Assembly: GCA_003151515.1 (NCBI GenBank)
Contig: PLXS01000026.1
Span: 1-49,227, forward strand
DNA: 49,227 bases
Reading direction: 5' to 3'
Source of the DNA: Opitutaceae bacterium
Lineage (GTDB): Bacteria; Verrucomicrobiota; Verrucomicrobiia; Opitutales; Opitutaceae
The position numbers and the translations under genes were made by a program. A model generated the notes under the pieces. The model had not been told where the DNA came from. It saw only the letters and a program-made list of their open reading frames with translations, and ran no database searches. Shown here one piece after another: positions 1-8,992 of the stretch. Numbering within the stretch: the first letter of the stretch is position 1; every line of letters starts with the position of its first letter.

Positions 1-2
1 CG

Positions 3-2648
3 AAGGGCTGGACCCTCGACCTGACGCGGCCGGGGGCCGCGGCCGCGCCTGCCCAGCCGGGGGAGGGCCGCGGCGCCGGCGGGGCGCGCGCCGCGCAGGC
101 CATCGGCGCCGTCCTGGCCGCGTTCAACGTCCCCGAGGACCTCTCCCTGGACGGAGTGGATCTCGAGGGGAGAGTCGTCCTCCCGGACGAGGAGGGACGG
201 CCCATCGGCAGGGCCCATGTGAAGCTCGCCGGCGGCGGCCTGGCGGCCGGCCGCGGCGGGCGCTTCGCCTGCGACGCCGACATCGCGCTCGACGACCCGG
301 AGGCGCCGGTCTCGTCCGTCGCGGTCCGCGGCACGCTCGAGGCCACCATGGACCCGGCCGGCACGTTCGCGCGGGCCGGCCTCAAGGTCGATGCGACGGC
401 CCGCGGGCCGCAGTTTCCGGGAGGAATAGGGCTCTCGTGCACCGCGTCCGCCGCGAGGGACGCGGGGCGCACGACCTACTCGCTCGCGCTCACGCGGGGG
501 GCGGAGCGCGTCGCCGCGGCCGACGCCGTGAGCCCGGACGGCTCCCGCAGGCTCTACGGCGCCTGGAGCGTCGACCTGCGCGACACGGACCTCGCCCCGT
601 TCGCTCTCGGGCGCAGGCTGCCCGCGTTCCACCTGGCCGGGGCGGGCGACTACGACGTCGACGCCGTGTCGGGCGACGTGCACGCGTCGGGCAAGGCCAG
701 CGCCAGCGCCGCCCGGCTGGGCGCCGTCGCTGCGGCGCTGGCCCCCCTGGGCCGCGTGGACCTCTCGGTCGACTTTGACCTGGCCCGCAAGGGAGAGCTG
801 CTTCGAGTCGAGCGCCTGGACACGAGCATAGCCGGCTCCGCGCCGGTCGCGTCCGTGCGCGCGCTCCAGGCCTTCGAGCTCAACCTCGCGTCCGGCGAGC
901 TCAGGGTCGCCCGGCCCTCGGACGACATCGTCGGGATCTCGGTCGGCGGGATGCCGCTACTGTGGCTCGCTGGCTTTCTGCCCCACCTGACGCTCGCGGG
1001 GGGCGACGCCCGCGGAGAATTCGTGATGCGCGCGGAGAGCGGGCGCCTGGCGCTTCGCACCAAGGCGCCGCTCGCCGCCTCGGGCGTCTCGGTCTCGCGG
1101 GGCGGCCGCGCCCTTTTTTCGGGCCTCGATGTGTCCGCCTTCATCCTCGCTGACTACTCGCTGCAGGGCTGGCAGGCCCAGCTGGCGCCGCTCACGGTGC
1201 GAAGCGACGGCGTGCGGATGCTTTCCGTCGAGGCCATGCTGGGCCGGCTATCCGGGCCGGGGCAGGCGCTGAAGAGCGCGGGCTCGTGGAGCGCATCCGT
1301 GCCGCAGCTGCTCTCGCAGCCCGCGCTCAGCGCGCTGCCGCGCCTGGGCGGGGGTGACGCCACCGGCAGCTTCGAGGCGAGCCTCGGGCAGACGAGCGAG
1401 GCCCGCATCAAGGTGTCCCTGCAGTCGCTATCGGCCGGGTCCGAGCAGCCCGTCGCGCTCCCGTCGCTCAGCTCGGACATCAGGGTCGACTTCCATCAGG
1501 GCGGCTGGTGGGAATTCAGCGTGCCGGTGCGCCTGGGCTCCGGCCCGGGGGCGTCGAACCTGGCTCTTTCAGGGACGGTGGCGCCGCGCGACGGGTGGTC
1601 CTTCGACGCCACGCTCGCGGTCGACAAGCTCGCGCAGGCCGACCTGGCGGTGTTTGCGGTGCTCCCGCCGGGCCCGGCCGGGTCCGGCGCGGGCGCCCCG
1701 GCGGCCGCGCCGGACCAAAGGCCCTTCTGGCCCGCGGTCCGCGGCCGACTGGCCTTCGTCATCGGGGAGGCTGACGTGCAGGGGGCCGACCTTCACAACG
1801 TGAGGGGCACGCTCACGATCCGCCCGGAGTCGCTCCATCTCGACTCGGGCATGGCGTCGGTCGGCGAGGCGAGCGCCTTCCGCGCCGAGGGCGACCTTGT
1901 TTACTCGGCCGGCGCCGAGAAGCCCTACGCCCTGAGGGCGGCGGTCTCGGCGGACAACCTCGAATCGGCGCCGCTGTTCCTGGCGGTCGACCCGTCCAGG
2001 GCCCCCGAGATCGACGGCCGCTTCGACCTCTCGGGCCACGTGAGCGGCTCCGGCTCCGGCGTTGCCGAGATCCTCTCGACGGCCCAGGGCGACTGCGCCC
2101 TCGCCAGCAAGGACGGCGTGTTCCGGCTGCTGCAGGTGGAGGCCCCGGACGCGGCGAAGCAGACCACCTCGAAGATCGTCGAGGCCATCGACTCGGTGGC
2201 ATCGCTCTTCGGAAAGAGGGCCGAGAAGATCGCCGAGGCGATGGGCGAGTCCGTGAAGGGCCTCTCGGACATACACTACGACCAGCTCAAGCTGTCCCTG
2301 GCGCGGGGCGCGGACCTTGACGTGGTCGTAAGCGAGCTGGCGCTCACCGCGCCCGAGGAGAGGATCACCGGGACGGGCCGCATAACCTATGCTGCGGGTT
2401 TGCCCGTCGCATCGCAGCCCCTTTCGGTCGACTTGGACGTGGGGGTGCGAGGGGCCCTCGCCAAGTTCATGGGCATGGTGGGCCTCCTATCGGACGGCCA
2501 GGACGAGCTGGGCTACACCCACCTCTACGAGCCGGTGCAGCTTCGCGGCGCGCTCAGCAGGATAGACCGCAGCCAGCTTCGCCAGATGCTGGTCCAGGCG
2601 CCCCTAAGAAAGGGGGGCGGTTTGTTTGACAAACTGCTCGGCAGGTGA
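3..2648 (+). CDS. AsmA-like envelope protein, 5' partial
   Basis: The reading frame is open from base 3 with no stop, so the N-terminus lies outside the window; about 880 residues are visible. The protein is low in charge and made of repeating amphipathic beta-strand segments typical of AsmA/TamB-type proteins, which span the periplasm and are linked to outer-membrane lipid or protein homeostasis. An Ala/Gly/Pro-rich linker interrupts the middle (bases about 1660-1720). The last 100 residues contain a segment around HLYEPVQLRGAL that resembles the end of AsmA-like repeats, and the protein stops with a basic GGGLFDKLLGR tail. A GTG codon at 156 could be read as a start, but the open frame continues upstream of it. 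The AsmA assignment rests on general composition and tail style, not on a diagnostic motif. Confidence 0.5.
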   Translation, partial: KGWTLDLTRPGAAAAPAQPGEGRGAGGARAAQAIGAVLAAFNVPEDLSLDGVDLEGRVVLPDEEGRPIGRAHVKLAGGGLAAGRGGRFACDADIALDDPEAPVSSVAVRGTLEATMDPAGTFARAGLKVDATARGPQFPGGIGLSCTASAARDAGRTTYSLALTRGAERVAAADAVSPDGSRRLYGAWSVDLRDTDLAPFALGRRLPAFHLAGAGDYDVDAVSGDVHASGKASASAARLGAVAAALAPLGRVDLSVDFDLARKGELLRVERLDTSIAGSAPVASVRALQAFELNLASGELRVARPSDDIVGISVGGMPLLWLAGFLPHLTLAGGDARGEFVMRAESGRLALRTKAPLAASGVSVSRGGRALFSGLDVSAFILADYSLQGWQAQLAPLTVRSDGVRMLSVEAMLGRLSGPGQALKSAGSWSASVPQLLSQPALSALPRLGGGDATGSFEASLGQTSEARIKVSLQSLSAGSEQPVALPSLSSDIRVDFHQGGWWEFSVPVRLGSGPGASNLALSGTVAPRDGWSFDATLAVDKLAQADLAVFAVLPPGPAGSGAGAPAAAPDQRPFWPAVRGRLAFVIGEADVQGADLHNVRGTLTIRPESLHLDSGMASVGEASAFRAEGDLVYSAGAEKPYALRAAVSADNLESAPLFLAVDPSRAPEIDGRFDLSGHVSGSGSGVAEILSTAQGDCALASKDGVFRLLQVEAPDAAKQTTSKIVEAIDSVASLFGKRAEKIAEAMGESVKGLSDIHYDQLKLSLARGADLDVVVSELALTAPEERITGTGRITYAAGLPVASQPLSVDLDVGVRGALAKFMGMVGLLSDGQDELGYTHLYEPVQLRGALSRIDRSQLRQMLVQAPLRKGGGLFDKLLGR

Positions 2649-2781
2649 CCAGCGTTGGTGGAGTGACCGAGTCAGAGACGCCCCGATTACCCCGGGCGCC
2701 AGCCAACCCGGGTGAAGGACCCCAGCCCGCGAGGGCAGGGATCGGCGCGCGCGGGCCCACGCGATGAGGAGAAGGTCCACC

Positions 2782-4983
2782 ATGCCGCCCTGGATCGAGG
2801 CGCCGGCCGCCGTCGTCGCGCGCCTGCTCTACCGCGTGCGCGTCCTGGGGGTCGGGCACGTTCCTGCGCGGGGCGGCGCGGTGCTGATCGCCAACCACCT
2901 CTCCTACGTGGACGCGGCCGTCCTGCAGCTGGCGTGCCCGAGACCGATCCGGTTCGTGGCCTACGGGGGGCCGGGCACGAACGCGCTGCTTCGCCTCATC
3001 TTCAGGCTGGCGGGCGCGATCGTCATCGCGCCGCGCCAGCCGTCGCGCTGGCTGAGAAGCTCCATCGCCGCCCTGAACCGGGGCGAGCTGATCTGCGTCT
3101 TTCCCGAGGGCGGCATCTCGCGCACGGGCCAGCTCATGGGGCTTCGCAGGGGCTTCGAGCTCATGGCGAGGCGCGCCCGCGTGCCCGTCGTCCCGGTGGC
3201 CATCGACGGGCTTTGGGGCTCGGTCTTCTCCTTCGCGGGCAATAGGTACATCTGGAAGTCGCCCCGGCTTATGCCGACGCCCGTGTGCATCGCCTTCGGC
3301 GAGGCGATCCCCTACGAGAAGGCCACCGCGAAGTCGGCCCGCAAGGCCCTGATGGAGCTCTGGCTCGTGGCCTTTGCGGAGAGGCCCGTCCTGCGCCGCC
3401 ACATCGGCCGCGAGGTCGTGCGCGCCCTGGCCGGCCGGCCGGGGTCGGTCGCCATCATCGACCGCACCAGCGGCAGGCGCGTCGTGACCGCGGCCCAGCT
3501 TGTCGCCGCCTCGGCGGCCCTTTCCCGCAGGATCAGGGCCACGGTGCCGGAGAGGCGCGTGGGCATCGTCCTGCCGCCCGGCGCCGGGGCCGCGATAGCC
3601 AACCTCGCCGTCATGTGCGCCGGGAAGGTTCCCGTGAACCTCAACTTCACGGCGGGCAGGGCGGCCGCGGAGGCGAGCATCAGCGCCTCGGGCATAGGGA
3701 CCGTGATCACCGCGGACGCGATGAAGGCGCGCGTCGCCGACTTCCCCTGGCCGGAGCGCACGGTCGACATCACGGCGGAGCTTCGCGCGTGCGGGGGCAA
3801 GCGCGCCATGCTCCCCTGGCTCGCGGCCGCCTGGCTCCTGCCGAACCAGTGGGTGGCGAGCCTGATCGGGGTGCCCTCGCACGGGGACAACGACGAGGCG
3901 GCGCTCCTCTTCACGAGCGGGAGCGCGGGCAACCCAAAGGGGGTCGTGCTCTCGCACAGGAACCTGCTCGCGAACTGCGCGCAGGTCTCCTCGATGTCGA
4001 TCCTCCCGAGCACGGTCACGATGCTCGGCTGCCTGCCGGTGTTCCACAGCTTCGGATTCACCTTCACGATGTGGTACCCGCTGCTGCGGGGCTGCCTCCT
4101 TGTGACGACGCCAAGCCCGCTCGACACCCGGGCGATCGTCGACTGCATCCGGGAGGAGGCCGTCACCGTGCTGATCGGCGCCCCCACCTTCATCCGGCCG
4201 CTCCTGAAGAAGGCGGTCCCGTCCGACCTGCGCTCGCTCTACCTCGTGGTCACGGGGGCCGAGAAGCTCACCGACGACCTGCGGAAGAGCTTCAAGGAGA
4301 AGTTCAACGTCGAGATCCTGCAGGGCTACGGCCTGACGGAGACCTCGCCGGTGGCCAACGTCAACCAGCCGCACCCCCCGGTGACGACCGAGGCGGCCGA
4401 CGAGCAGATCGGGCACAAGGCGGGCACCGTGGGGCGGCTCCTGCCGGGCATGTCGGCGCGCGTCGTGGATCCCGAGACGGGCGTCGAGGTTGCCGACGGC
4501 GAGACGGGGGTCCTCTGCCTGAAGGGGCCCAACGTGTTCACGCGCTACCTCGGCGACGAGGCGCAGGAGGGCACCACCTTCCGCGACGGCTGGTTTGTCA
4601 CCTGGGACCTTGCCCGCATCGACGAGGACGGATTCGTGGTCGTCGACGGCAGGCTGGCGCGCTTCTCGAAGATCGGCGGCGAGATGGTGCCCCACGGGAC
4701 GATCGAGCAGAAGATTAGCGAGCTCTTCGGGATCGACCCGGGCGAGCACCAGTCGGTCGTGGTCGTGGGTGTCCCCGACGAGTCCAGGGGCGAGTACCTG
4801 GTCGCCCTGACGACGGTCGACCTGCCGGCCGGCGCCGTGCGGGCGCGCCTCTCCGAGGCGGGCCTTCCCAACCTCTGGATTCCGCGCACGATCGTGCGCG
4901 TCCCGGCCATACCCCTGCTGGGCACCGGCAAGCTCGACCTGGCCGCGTGCAGGCGGCTCGCCGAGGAGGCCCGCGGCAAGTAG
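2782..4983 (+). CDS. Aas-like bifunctional acyltransferase / acyl-activating (AMP-forming) ligase
   Basis: This 733-residue two-domain protein has a PlsC-type acyltransferase at the N-terminus: the H-x4-D box is NHLSYVD (His39, Asp44), followed by FPEGG at about 107. A class I adenylate-forming domain starts near residue 200, with the P-loop-like LLFTSGSAGNPKGV, the GYGLTETSPV box, and a late KIGGEMVPHGTIE segment like that of acyl-ACP synthetases. The family (E. coli Aas, 719 residues) activates fatty acids and re-acylates lysophospholipid at the inner membrane. No MFS transporter domain is fused. I chose ATG 2782 over ATG 2764 because GGAGAAGG lies a few bases before it. The next gene starts 10 bases after the stop, suggesting co-transcription. 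Confidence 0.85.
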   Translation: MPPWIEAPAAVVARLLYRVRVLGVGHVPARGGAVLIANHLSYVDAAVLQLACPRPIRFVAYGGPGTNALLRLIFRLAGAIVIAPRQPSRWLRSSIAALNRGELICVFPEGGISRTGQLMGLRRGFELMARRARVPVVPVAIDGLWGSVFSFAGNRYIWKSPRLMPTPVCIAFGEAIPYEKATAKSARKALMELWLVAFAERPVLRRHIGREVVRALAGRPGSVAIIDRTSGRRVVTAAQLVAASAALSRRIRATVPERRVGIVLPPGAGAAIANLAVMCAGKVPVNLNFTAGRAAAEASISASGIGTVITADAMKARVADFPWPERTVDITAELRACGGKRAMLPWLAAAWLLPNQWVASLIGVPSHGDNDEAALLFTSGSAGNPKGVVLSHRNLLANCAQVSSMSILPSTVTMLGCLPVFHSFGFTFTMWYPLLRGCLLVTTPSPLDTRAIVDCIREEAVTVLIGAPTFIRPLLKKAVPSDLRSLYLVVTGAEKLTDDLRKSFKEKFNVEILQGYGLTETSPVANVNQPHPPVTTEAADEQIGHKAGTVGRLLPGMSARVVDPETGVEVADGETGVLCLKGPNVFTRYLGDEAQEGTTFRDGWFVTWDLARIDEDGFVVVDGRLARFSKIGGEMVPHGTIEQKISELFGIDPGEHQSVVVVGVPDESRGEYLVALTTVDLPAGAVRARLSEAGLPNLWIPRTIVRVPAIPLLGTGKLDLAACRRLAEEARGK

Positions 4984-4993
4984 GGTGGGGCCC

Positions 4994-5911
4994 ATGCGCC
5001 AGGGCGGAATCATCGACGCTCACATCCACGCCTACCCGCCGGAGGTCGCAGCCGATCCCGCGGGGTGGGGCCGGGCCCGCGGGGAGCCCGGCTGGACCGA
5101 GTGCGTCGCCCCCGAGCGCCGCCGCTCCATCCAGGGATGGGCCGACACGGCGAGGCTCATGGCCGACATGGACCGCGCCGGGGTCGAGCGATGCGTGATG
5201 CTTGGCTGGTACTGGCAGCGCCAGGAGACGTGCGAGCTGCAGAACCGCTGGTACGGCGACTGGGCCCGCGGCAGCGCCGGCAGGCTCCTCGCGTTCGCCT
5301 CCGTGCAGCCCAGGGACGGGCGCGGGGCCGTCGACGAGCTCGAGCGGGCGCTTGACAGCGGCTTCTGCGGCGTGGGCGAGGTCTTCCCGCAGGCGCAGGG
5401 CTTCACGATCGACGACCCCTGGTGGCGGCGCATCGTCGAGGTGGCCCAGGAGAGGGGCGTGCCTGTCACGCTGCACGCGACCGACCCAGGGGCGGCCCCG
5501 GCCGCGGGCCCCAAGACCCCCCTGGATGGGTACCTGCGGCTTGCGCGCGAGCACCCCCGGGCGACCTTCATCCTCGCGCACTGGGGCGGGGGCATGGCGT
5601 TTCGGGGGCCTCCGGCGGGCGCCGGGCCTCTGCCCGACAACGTCTACTTCGACACCGCGGCCTCGCCGCTCCTCTATCCGGCGGCCGTGTTCCGGCAGGC
5701 CGTGGACCTCGTGGGCGCAGGCCGGATCCTCTACGGCTCGGATTATCCCCTGCTGCTGCACCCGAAGCGCACCCGGGAGCCCGCGTTCTCGGGTTTCCTT
5801 GAGGAGGTGGCGGCATCGGGCCTGGGCGAGGCCGAGCTTCGCCAGGTCCTCGGGGAGAACATCCGCAGGCTCCTGGCGCCCGGTCTTGCGCGCGGGCCCG
5901 GGCGCATGTAG
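4994..5911 (+). CDS. Amidohydrolase-2 family metal-dependent hydrolase
   Basis: A 305-residue TIM-barrel hydrolase of the amidohydrolase-2 type. The metal-binding DAHIHAY lies at the N-terminus, a TLHATD strand in the middle, FILAHWGGG and then YGSDYPLL near the end: the usual His-x-His, His, His and Asp ligands. Members hydrolyse or decarboxylate small cyclic or amide substrates; nothing here fixes the substrate. ATG 4994 is preceded by GGTGGGG at a good distance; a GTG at 4985 in frame is the alternative. It follows the Aas-like gene by 10 bases. A cytoplasmic location is expected because there is no signal peptide. Confidence 0.8.
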   Translation: MRQGGIIDAHIHAYPPEVAADPAGWGRARGEPGWTECVAPERRRSIQGWADTARLMADMDRAGVERCVMLGWYWQRQETCELQNRWYGDWARGSAGRLLAFASVQPRDGRGAVDELERALDSGFCGVGEVFPQAQGFTIDDPWWRRIVEVAQERGVPVTLHATDPGAAPAAGPKTPLDGYLRLAREHPRATFILAHWGGGMAFRGPPAGAGPLPDNVYFDTAASPLLYPAAVFRQAVDLVGAGRILYGSDYPLLLHPKRTREPAFSGFLEEVAASGLGEAELRQVLGENIRRLLAPGLARGPGRM

Positions 5912-5938
5912 GGGGTCTGAGCAGCCCCTCGTCACATT

Positions 5939-6682
5939 ATGAAGACCATCAACCCTAGAATACTGACCGCAATGGGCCTGGCAGCGCTTGGATCGCTGTG
6001 CGCACGGGCCCAGGTGCAGCCGCCCCCGAGGCTGATCAACGTGTCTGGATCCGCCGAGATCAAGGTCGCGCCGGACGAGGTGGACCTGAGCGTGGGCGTC
6101 GTGACCCGCAACGAGAGCCTGGACATCGCGAGGAAGGAGAACGACGAGCGCGTCTCCAGGACTCTCGCGTTCCTCGCCCAGAACGGGGTCAAGGCGAAGG
6201 ACATCAAGACCGATTACATCTCAATCGAGCCGGTGTACCTGCGCGGCAGCAGGGGCGACGCGCTTCCCGCGATGAATCCGGCCTACTACAACGTGCGCAA
6301 GGGAATCGGGATCAGGGTCGCCGACGTCCGCGGCTTCGACGCCCTGTACTCCGGCCTGATCGACAGCGGGGTGAACGAAGTCACCGGCGTCGACTTCCGC
6401 ACGACGGAGCTGCGAAAGTCCAAGGACCAGGCCAGGGCCATGGCGATCCGCGCCGCCAAGGACAAGGCCGAGGCGATGGCCGCCGAGCTCGGCGTCAAGG
6501 TCGGCAAGCCATGGAGCATCAACGTCAATGACTGGAGCGGGTTCGGCTACCGCGTGGGCGCGAACGCGTCCCAGAACCTCGCGCAGGCCGCGGCCGGGGT
6601 GGCCGGCGACGAGGGCCCGAGCTTCTCGGCGGGGGAGATCAGCGTGACGGCCAATGTCAGCGTCTCGTTCCTGATCGAATGA
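5939..6682 (+). CDS. SIMPL-domain (DUF541) secreted protein
   Basis: A 247-residue protein with a signal peptide (basic MKTINPR, hydrophobic stretch to LCARAQ) followed by the DUF541/SIMPL fold: the opening INVSGSAEIKVAPDEVDL is characteristic, as is the repeated alternation of strands and long Lys/Ala-rich helices. It ends in ANVSVSFLIE, the usual terminal strand. The family is periplasmic or outer-membrane associated and its function is poorly defined (oxidative-stress links in E. coli YggE). It starts 27 bases after the amidohydrolase stop. The next 150 bases (6683-6831) hold no gene I can support. Confidence 0.85.
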   Translation: MKTINPRILTAMGLAALGSLCARAQVQPPPRLINVSGSAEIKVAPDEVDLSVGVVTRNESLDIARKENDERVSRTLAFLAQNGVKAKDIKTDYISIEPVYLRGSRGDALPAMNPAYYNVRKGIGIRVADVRGFDALYSGLIDSGVNEVTGVDFRTTELRKSKDQARAMAIRAAKDKAEAMAAELGVKVGKPWSINVNDWSGFGYRVGANASQNLAQAAAGVAGDEGPSFSAGEISVTANVSVSFLIE

Positions 6683-6831
6683 AGGCGAGGCGGGAGTCGA
6701 AGGACCGGGCGCCCGGGTCCGTTGCGCCGACTGCAGGCGCAGCGACCGCGAAATCCGCCCTAGCGGGCCAATGGGACGTTGGAGCAAGCGCAGCCTGACT
6801 CAGGCCATCGATCGATCAAACGTAATACGGC

Positions 6832-7038
6832 ATGCAAACTGTGACCCTATCGCCAAGGTTCCAGGTCGTCATCCCTCGGCGCGTGCGCGAGTCCATGGGC
6901 CTGCGCTCGGCAGAGAAGGCGCACGTCACCTCATTCCGCAACCGCATCGAGATCATTCCATTGCGGGATGTCCGGAAGCTTCGCGGATACCTTAGAGGAA
7001 TCGACGGCGCCTTCCAGCGAGAGGACGGCCGCGTATGA
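6832..7038 (+). CDS. vapB: AbrB/SpoVT-type antitoxin of a VapBC pair
   Basis: A 68-residue protein with an N-terminal swapped-hairpin AbrB DNA-binding domain: VTLSPRFQVVIPRRVRESMGL matches the family pattern of sensing-strand, IP and R-x-x-x-x-L. The C-terminal part would bind the toxin. Its stop overlaps the toxin start by four bases (ATGA), so the two are translationally coupled. A ten-base palindrome ATCGATCGAT at 6807-6816 just upstream is a plausible operator for autoregulation. Base composition is lower in GC than the flanking genes, consistent with acquisition. Confidence 0.85.
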   Translation: MQTVTLSPRFQVVIPRRVRESMGLRSAEKAHVTSFRNRIEIIPLRDVRKLRGYLRGIDGAFQREDGRV

Positions 7039-7418
7039 ATGGCGTCGATTCCTCGGCGTGGTTGGCGTACTTCGCAGGCGAAAGAAACTCTGGGTTTTTC
7101 GCCGAGGCGATCGAGGACACCGAGCGGCTAATTGTCCCGGTGATCTGCCTCCGCGAGGTGTTCAAGGTGGTGCTGAGCGAGGAGGGAGAGGACGATGCCC
7201 TCCAGGCTGTCTCTGCGATGCAACAGGGCTTCGTCGTGGACCTGGATGGTGATCTTGCTCTCGAGGCAGCCTGGATCGGGCACGAAGAGAAATTGGCATT
7301 TGCGGACTCCGTGGTCCATGCGGTTGCAACGAGGCACGGCGCGACAATCTGGACCCAGGATGAGCACCTTTCGGGTAGGGACAACGTGCGGTACAAAGCC
7401 AAATCAAAGAAACCCTAA
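7035..7418 (+). CDS. vapC: PIN-domain ribonuclease toxin (VapC)
   Basis: A 127-residue PIN domain. The four acidic residues that hold Mg2+ are Asp5 (MNGVDSSAWL), Glu41 (CLREVFK), Asp91 (AFADSVVHA) and Asp109 (TQDEHL), so the nuclease should be active. VapC toxins cleave specific RNAs, often initiator tRNA or rRNA, when the antitoxin is lost. It is encoded directly after and overlapping its AbrB-type antitoxin. The pair sits between a SIMPL protein and a metabolic oxidase, an isolated insertion among housekeeping genes. Confidence 0.9.
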   Translation: MNGVDSSAWLAYFAGERNSGFFAEAIEDTERLIVPVICLREVFKVVLSEEGEDDALQAVSAMQQGFVVDLDGDLALEAAWIGHEEKLAFADSVVHAVATRHGATIWTQDEHLSGRDNVRYKAKSKKP

Positions 7419-7503
7419 ACAATCGACGGCCCCGGCGTCCGCGTTCGTCACGCCTCCTGCGCAGCTGGAGTCCAGGCGGATTGGGCCGCGGGTCGCCTCA
7501 AGG

Positions 7504-8937
7504 ATGAACCATTCCAAGGCCACCAGAGAGCTGCGCCGGCGCCTCGGGCCGCGCGTCGTTCGCACGGGCGCGGCCGAGAGGGCCGCCGTCTCGTTCGACG
7601 GAAGCAAGATCGCGTTCGAACCCGCGGCCGCGGTGTTCCCGCGCAGCCGCTCGGACATCGCGGCGCTCCTCGCCCTGGCGAACAGGAGGCGCGTCCCCGT
7701 GACCGTGCGCGGGGCGGGCTCGAGCCTCACGGGCTCGGCGTCGCCGGCCCGTGGCGGCTGGGTCCTGGACCTGCACGAGTGGGACTCGGTGAGGGTGGAC
7801 GCGCTCGCGGGCCTCGCCCGGGCGGAGGCCGGGGCGACCATCGCGCGGATAGAGTCCGCCGCGGCAAGGAGGGGCTGGTTCTACCCGCCCGACCCCTCGT
7901 CCAAGAAGTACTGCACGATCGGGGGAAACATCGCCTGCAACGCCGGGGGCATGCACGGGGGCAAGTACGGGGTCACGCGCGACTACGTGCTCGCCCTCAA
8001 GGGATTCCTGCCGACGGGCGAGTGGGTGGAGTGGGGCACGGACACCAAGAAGTTCTCGGCGGGCTTCAACCTGCGCGACCTGTGGATCGGCAGCGAGGGG
8101 ATGCTCGGGGTCGTCACCGACGCGACGCTCAGGCTCATCCCCATGCCCGAGTCGCGCTGGACGCTCCTCGTCTCCTTCAGGAGCGAGGCCGACGCGTTCC
8201 GCGCGGTGCTCGCGCTCTTCGCCATGCGCGTGCAGCCCGCCATCTGCGAGTTCCTGGACCGCTTCTCGGTGGACTGCGCCGAGAGGGCGGCCGGAAGGGC
8301 CGTCTTCAAGGGCCAGGCCGGCCGCCCCGTCGTGCTGCTCGAGCTGGCCGGCGCCGAGGACGAGGTGCGCCGCCAGAGGAGGGTCCTCTCGGCGTGGGCC
8401 GGGCTCCACGGTCTCGCCCACAGGGCCGCCAGAAACCGCGCCGAGGCGGAGGCGCTCTGGGAGGTGAGGCGGGCGTGCTCGGGCGCCATGTTCAAGCTCG
8501 GCGACTCCAAGTTGAACGAGGACGTCGTCGTGCCGATGCGCCGCTACGCGGCCTTCGCGAGGTTCCTCGAGCGCCTGCGGAAGCGCTCGGGCCTGGCGAT
8601 CCCCACCTTCGGGCACCTGGGCGACGGGAACCTGCACGTGAACATCATGTACCACGGGGCCGTGCCCTCGGAGCGCCGGGCGGCGAAGGCGGCGGTCGGC
8701 GCCCTCATGCGTGAGGTCGTCTCCCTCGGCGGCTCGATCTCGGGCGAGCACGGCATCGGGCTCGCGAAGAGCCCCTTCCTGCGCCTGCAGCACCCGCCGG
8801 CCGCGGTGCGCGCCATGATGGCGGTCAAGCGGGCCCTCGATCCGCGCGGAATACTCAACCCGGGCAAGATGTTCAAGGTGTTCAGGGTCTGGGAGAGCAA
8901 GCGCGTCGACGTGCGCCTACCCTGGGACCACGCGTGA
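7504..8937 (+). CDS. GlcD/DLD-type FAD-binding oxidase
   Basis: A 477-residue FAD-linked oxidase: an N-terminal PCMH-type FAD-binding domain (PVTVRGAGSSLTG, then YPPDPSS and IGGNIACNAGG) and a C-terminal GlcD-type cap domain (PTFGHLGDGNLHVN, ISGEHGIGLAK, LDPRGILNPGK). Family members oxidise 2-hydroxy acids such as D-lactate or glycolate at the membrane and pass electrons to quinones or cytochromes. No GlcE or GlcF subunit gene is next to it, so a single-subunit D-lactate dehydrogenase is the simplest reading. The frame extends upstream, overlapping vapC, but homology begins after ATG 7504, which I chose; its ribosome-binding site is weak. Confidence 0.85.
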   Translation: MNHSKATRELRRRLGPRVVRTGAAERAAVSFDGSKIAFEPAAAVFPRSRSDIAALLALANRRRVPVTVRGAGSSLTGSASPARGGWVLDLHEWDSVRVDALAGLARAEAGATIARIESAAARRGWFYPPDPSSKKYCTIGGNIACNAGGMHGGKYGVTRDYVLALKGFLPTGEWVEWGTDTKKFSAGFNLRDLWIGSEGMLGVVTDATLRLIPMPESRWTLLVSFRSEADAFRAVLALFAMRVQPAICEFLDRFSVDCAERAAGRAVFKGQAGRPVVLLELAGAEDEVRRQRRVLSAWAGLHGLAHRAARNRAEAEALWEVRRACSGAMFKLGDSKLNEDVVVPMRRYAAFARFLERLRKRSGLAIPTFGHLGDGNLHVNIMYHGAVPSERRAAKAAVGALMREVVSLGGSISGEHGIGLAKSPFLRLQHPPAAVRAMMAVKRALDPRGILNPGKMFKVFRVWESKRVDVRLPWDHA

Positions 8938-8992
8938 GCGCGCCTTTTGCGTTTGCCCGCGATAGCGGGGCCCTCTCCAATCGGAGCGCCAC

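Noticed and set aside
2554..5013. 819-codon open frame on the minus strand
   Set aside because: It is the antisense shadow of the Aas-like gene in high-GC DNA. Its translation is Arg/Gly/Pro/His-rich with no motif, whereas the plus-strand product has full family signatures.
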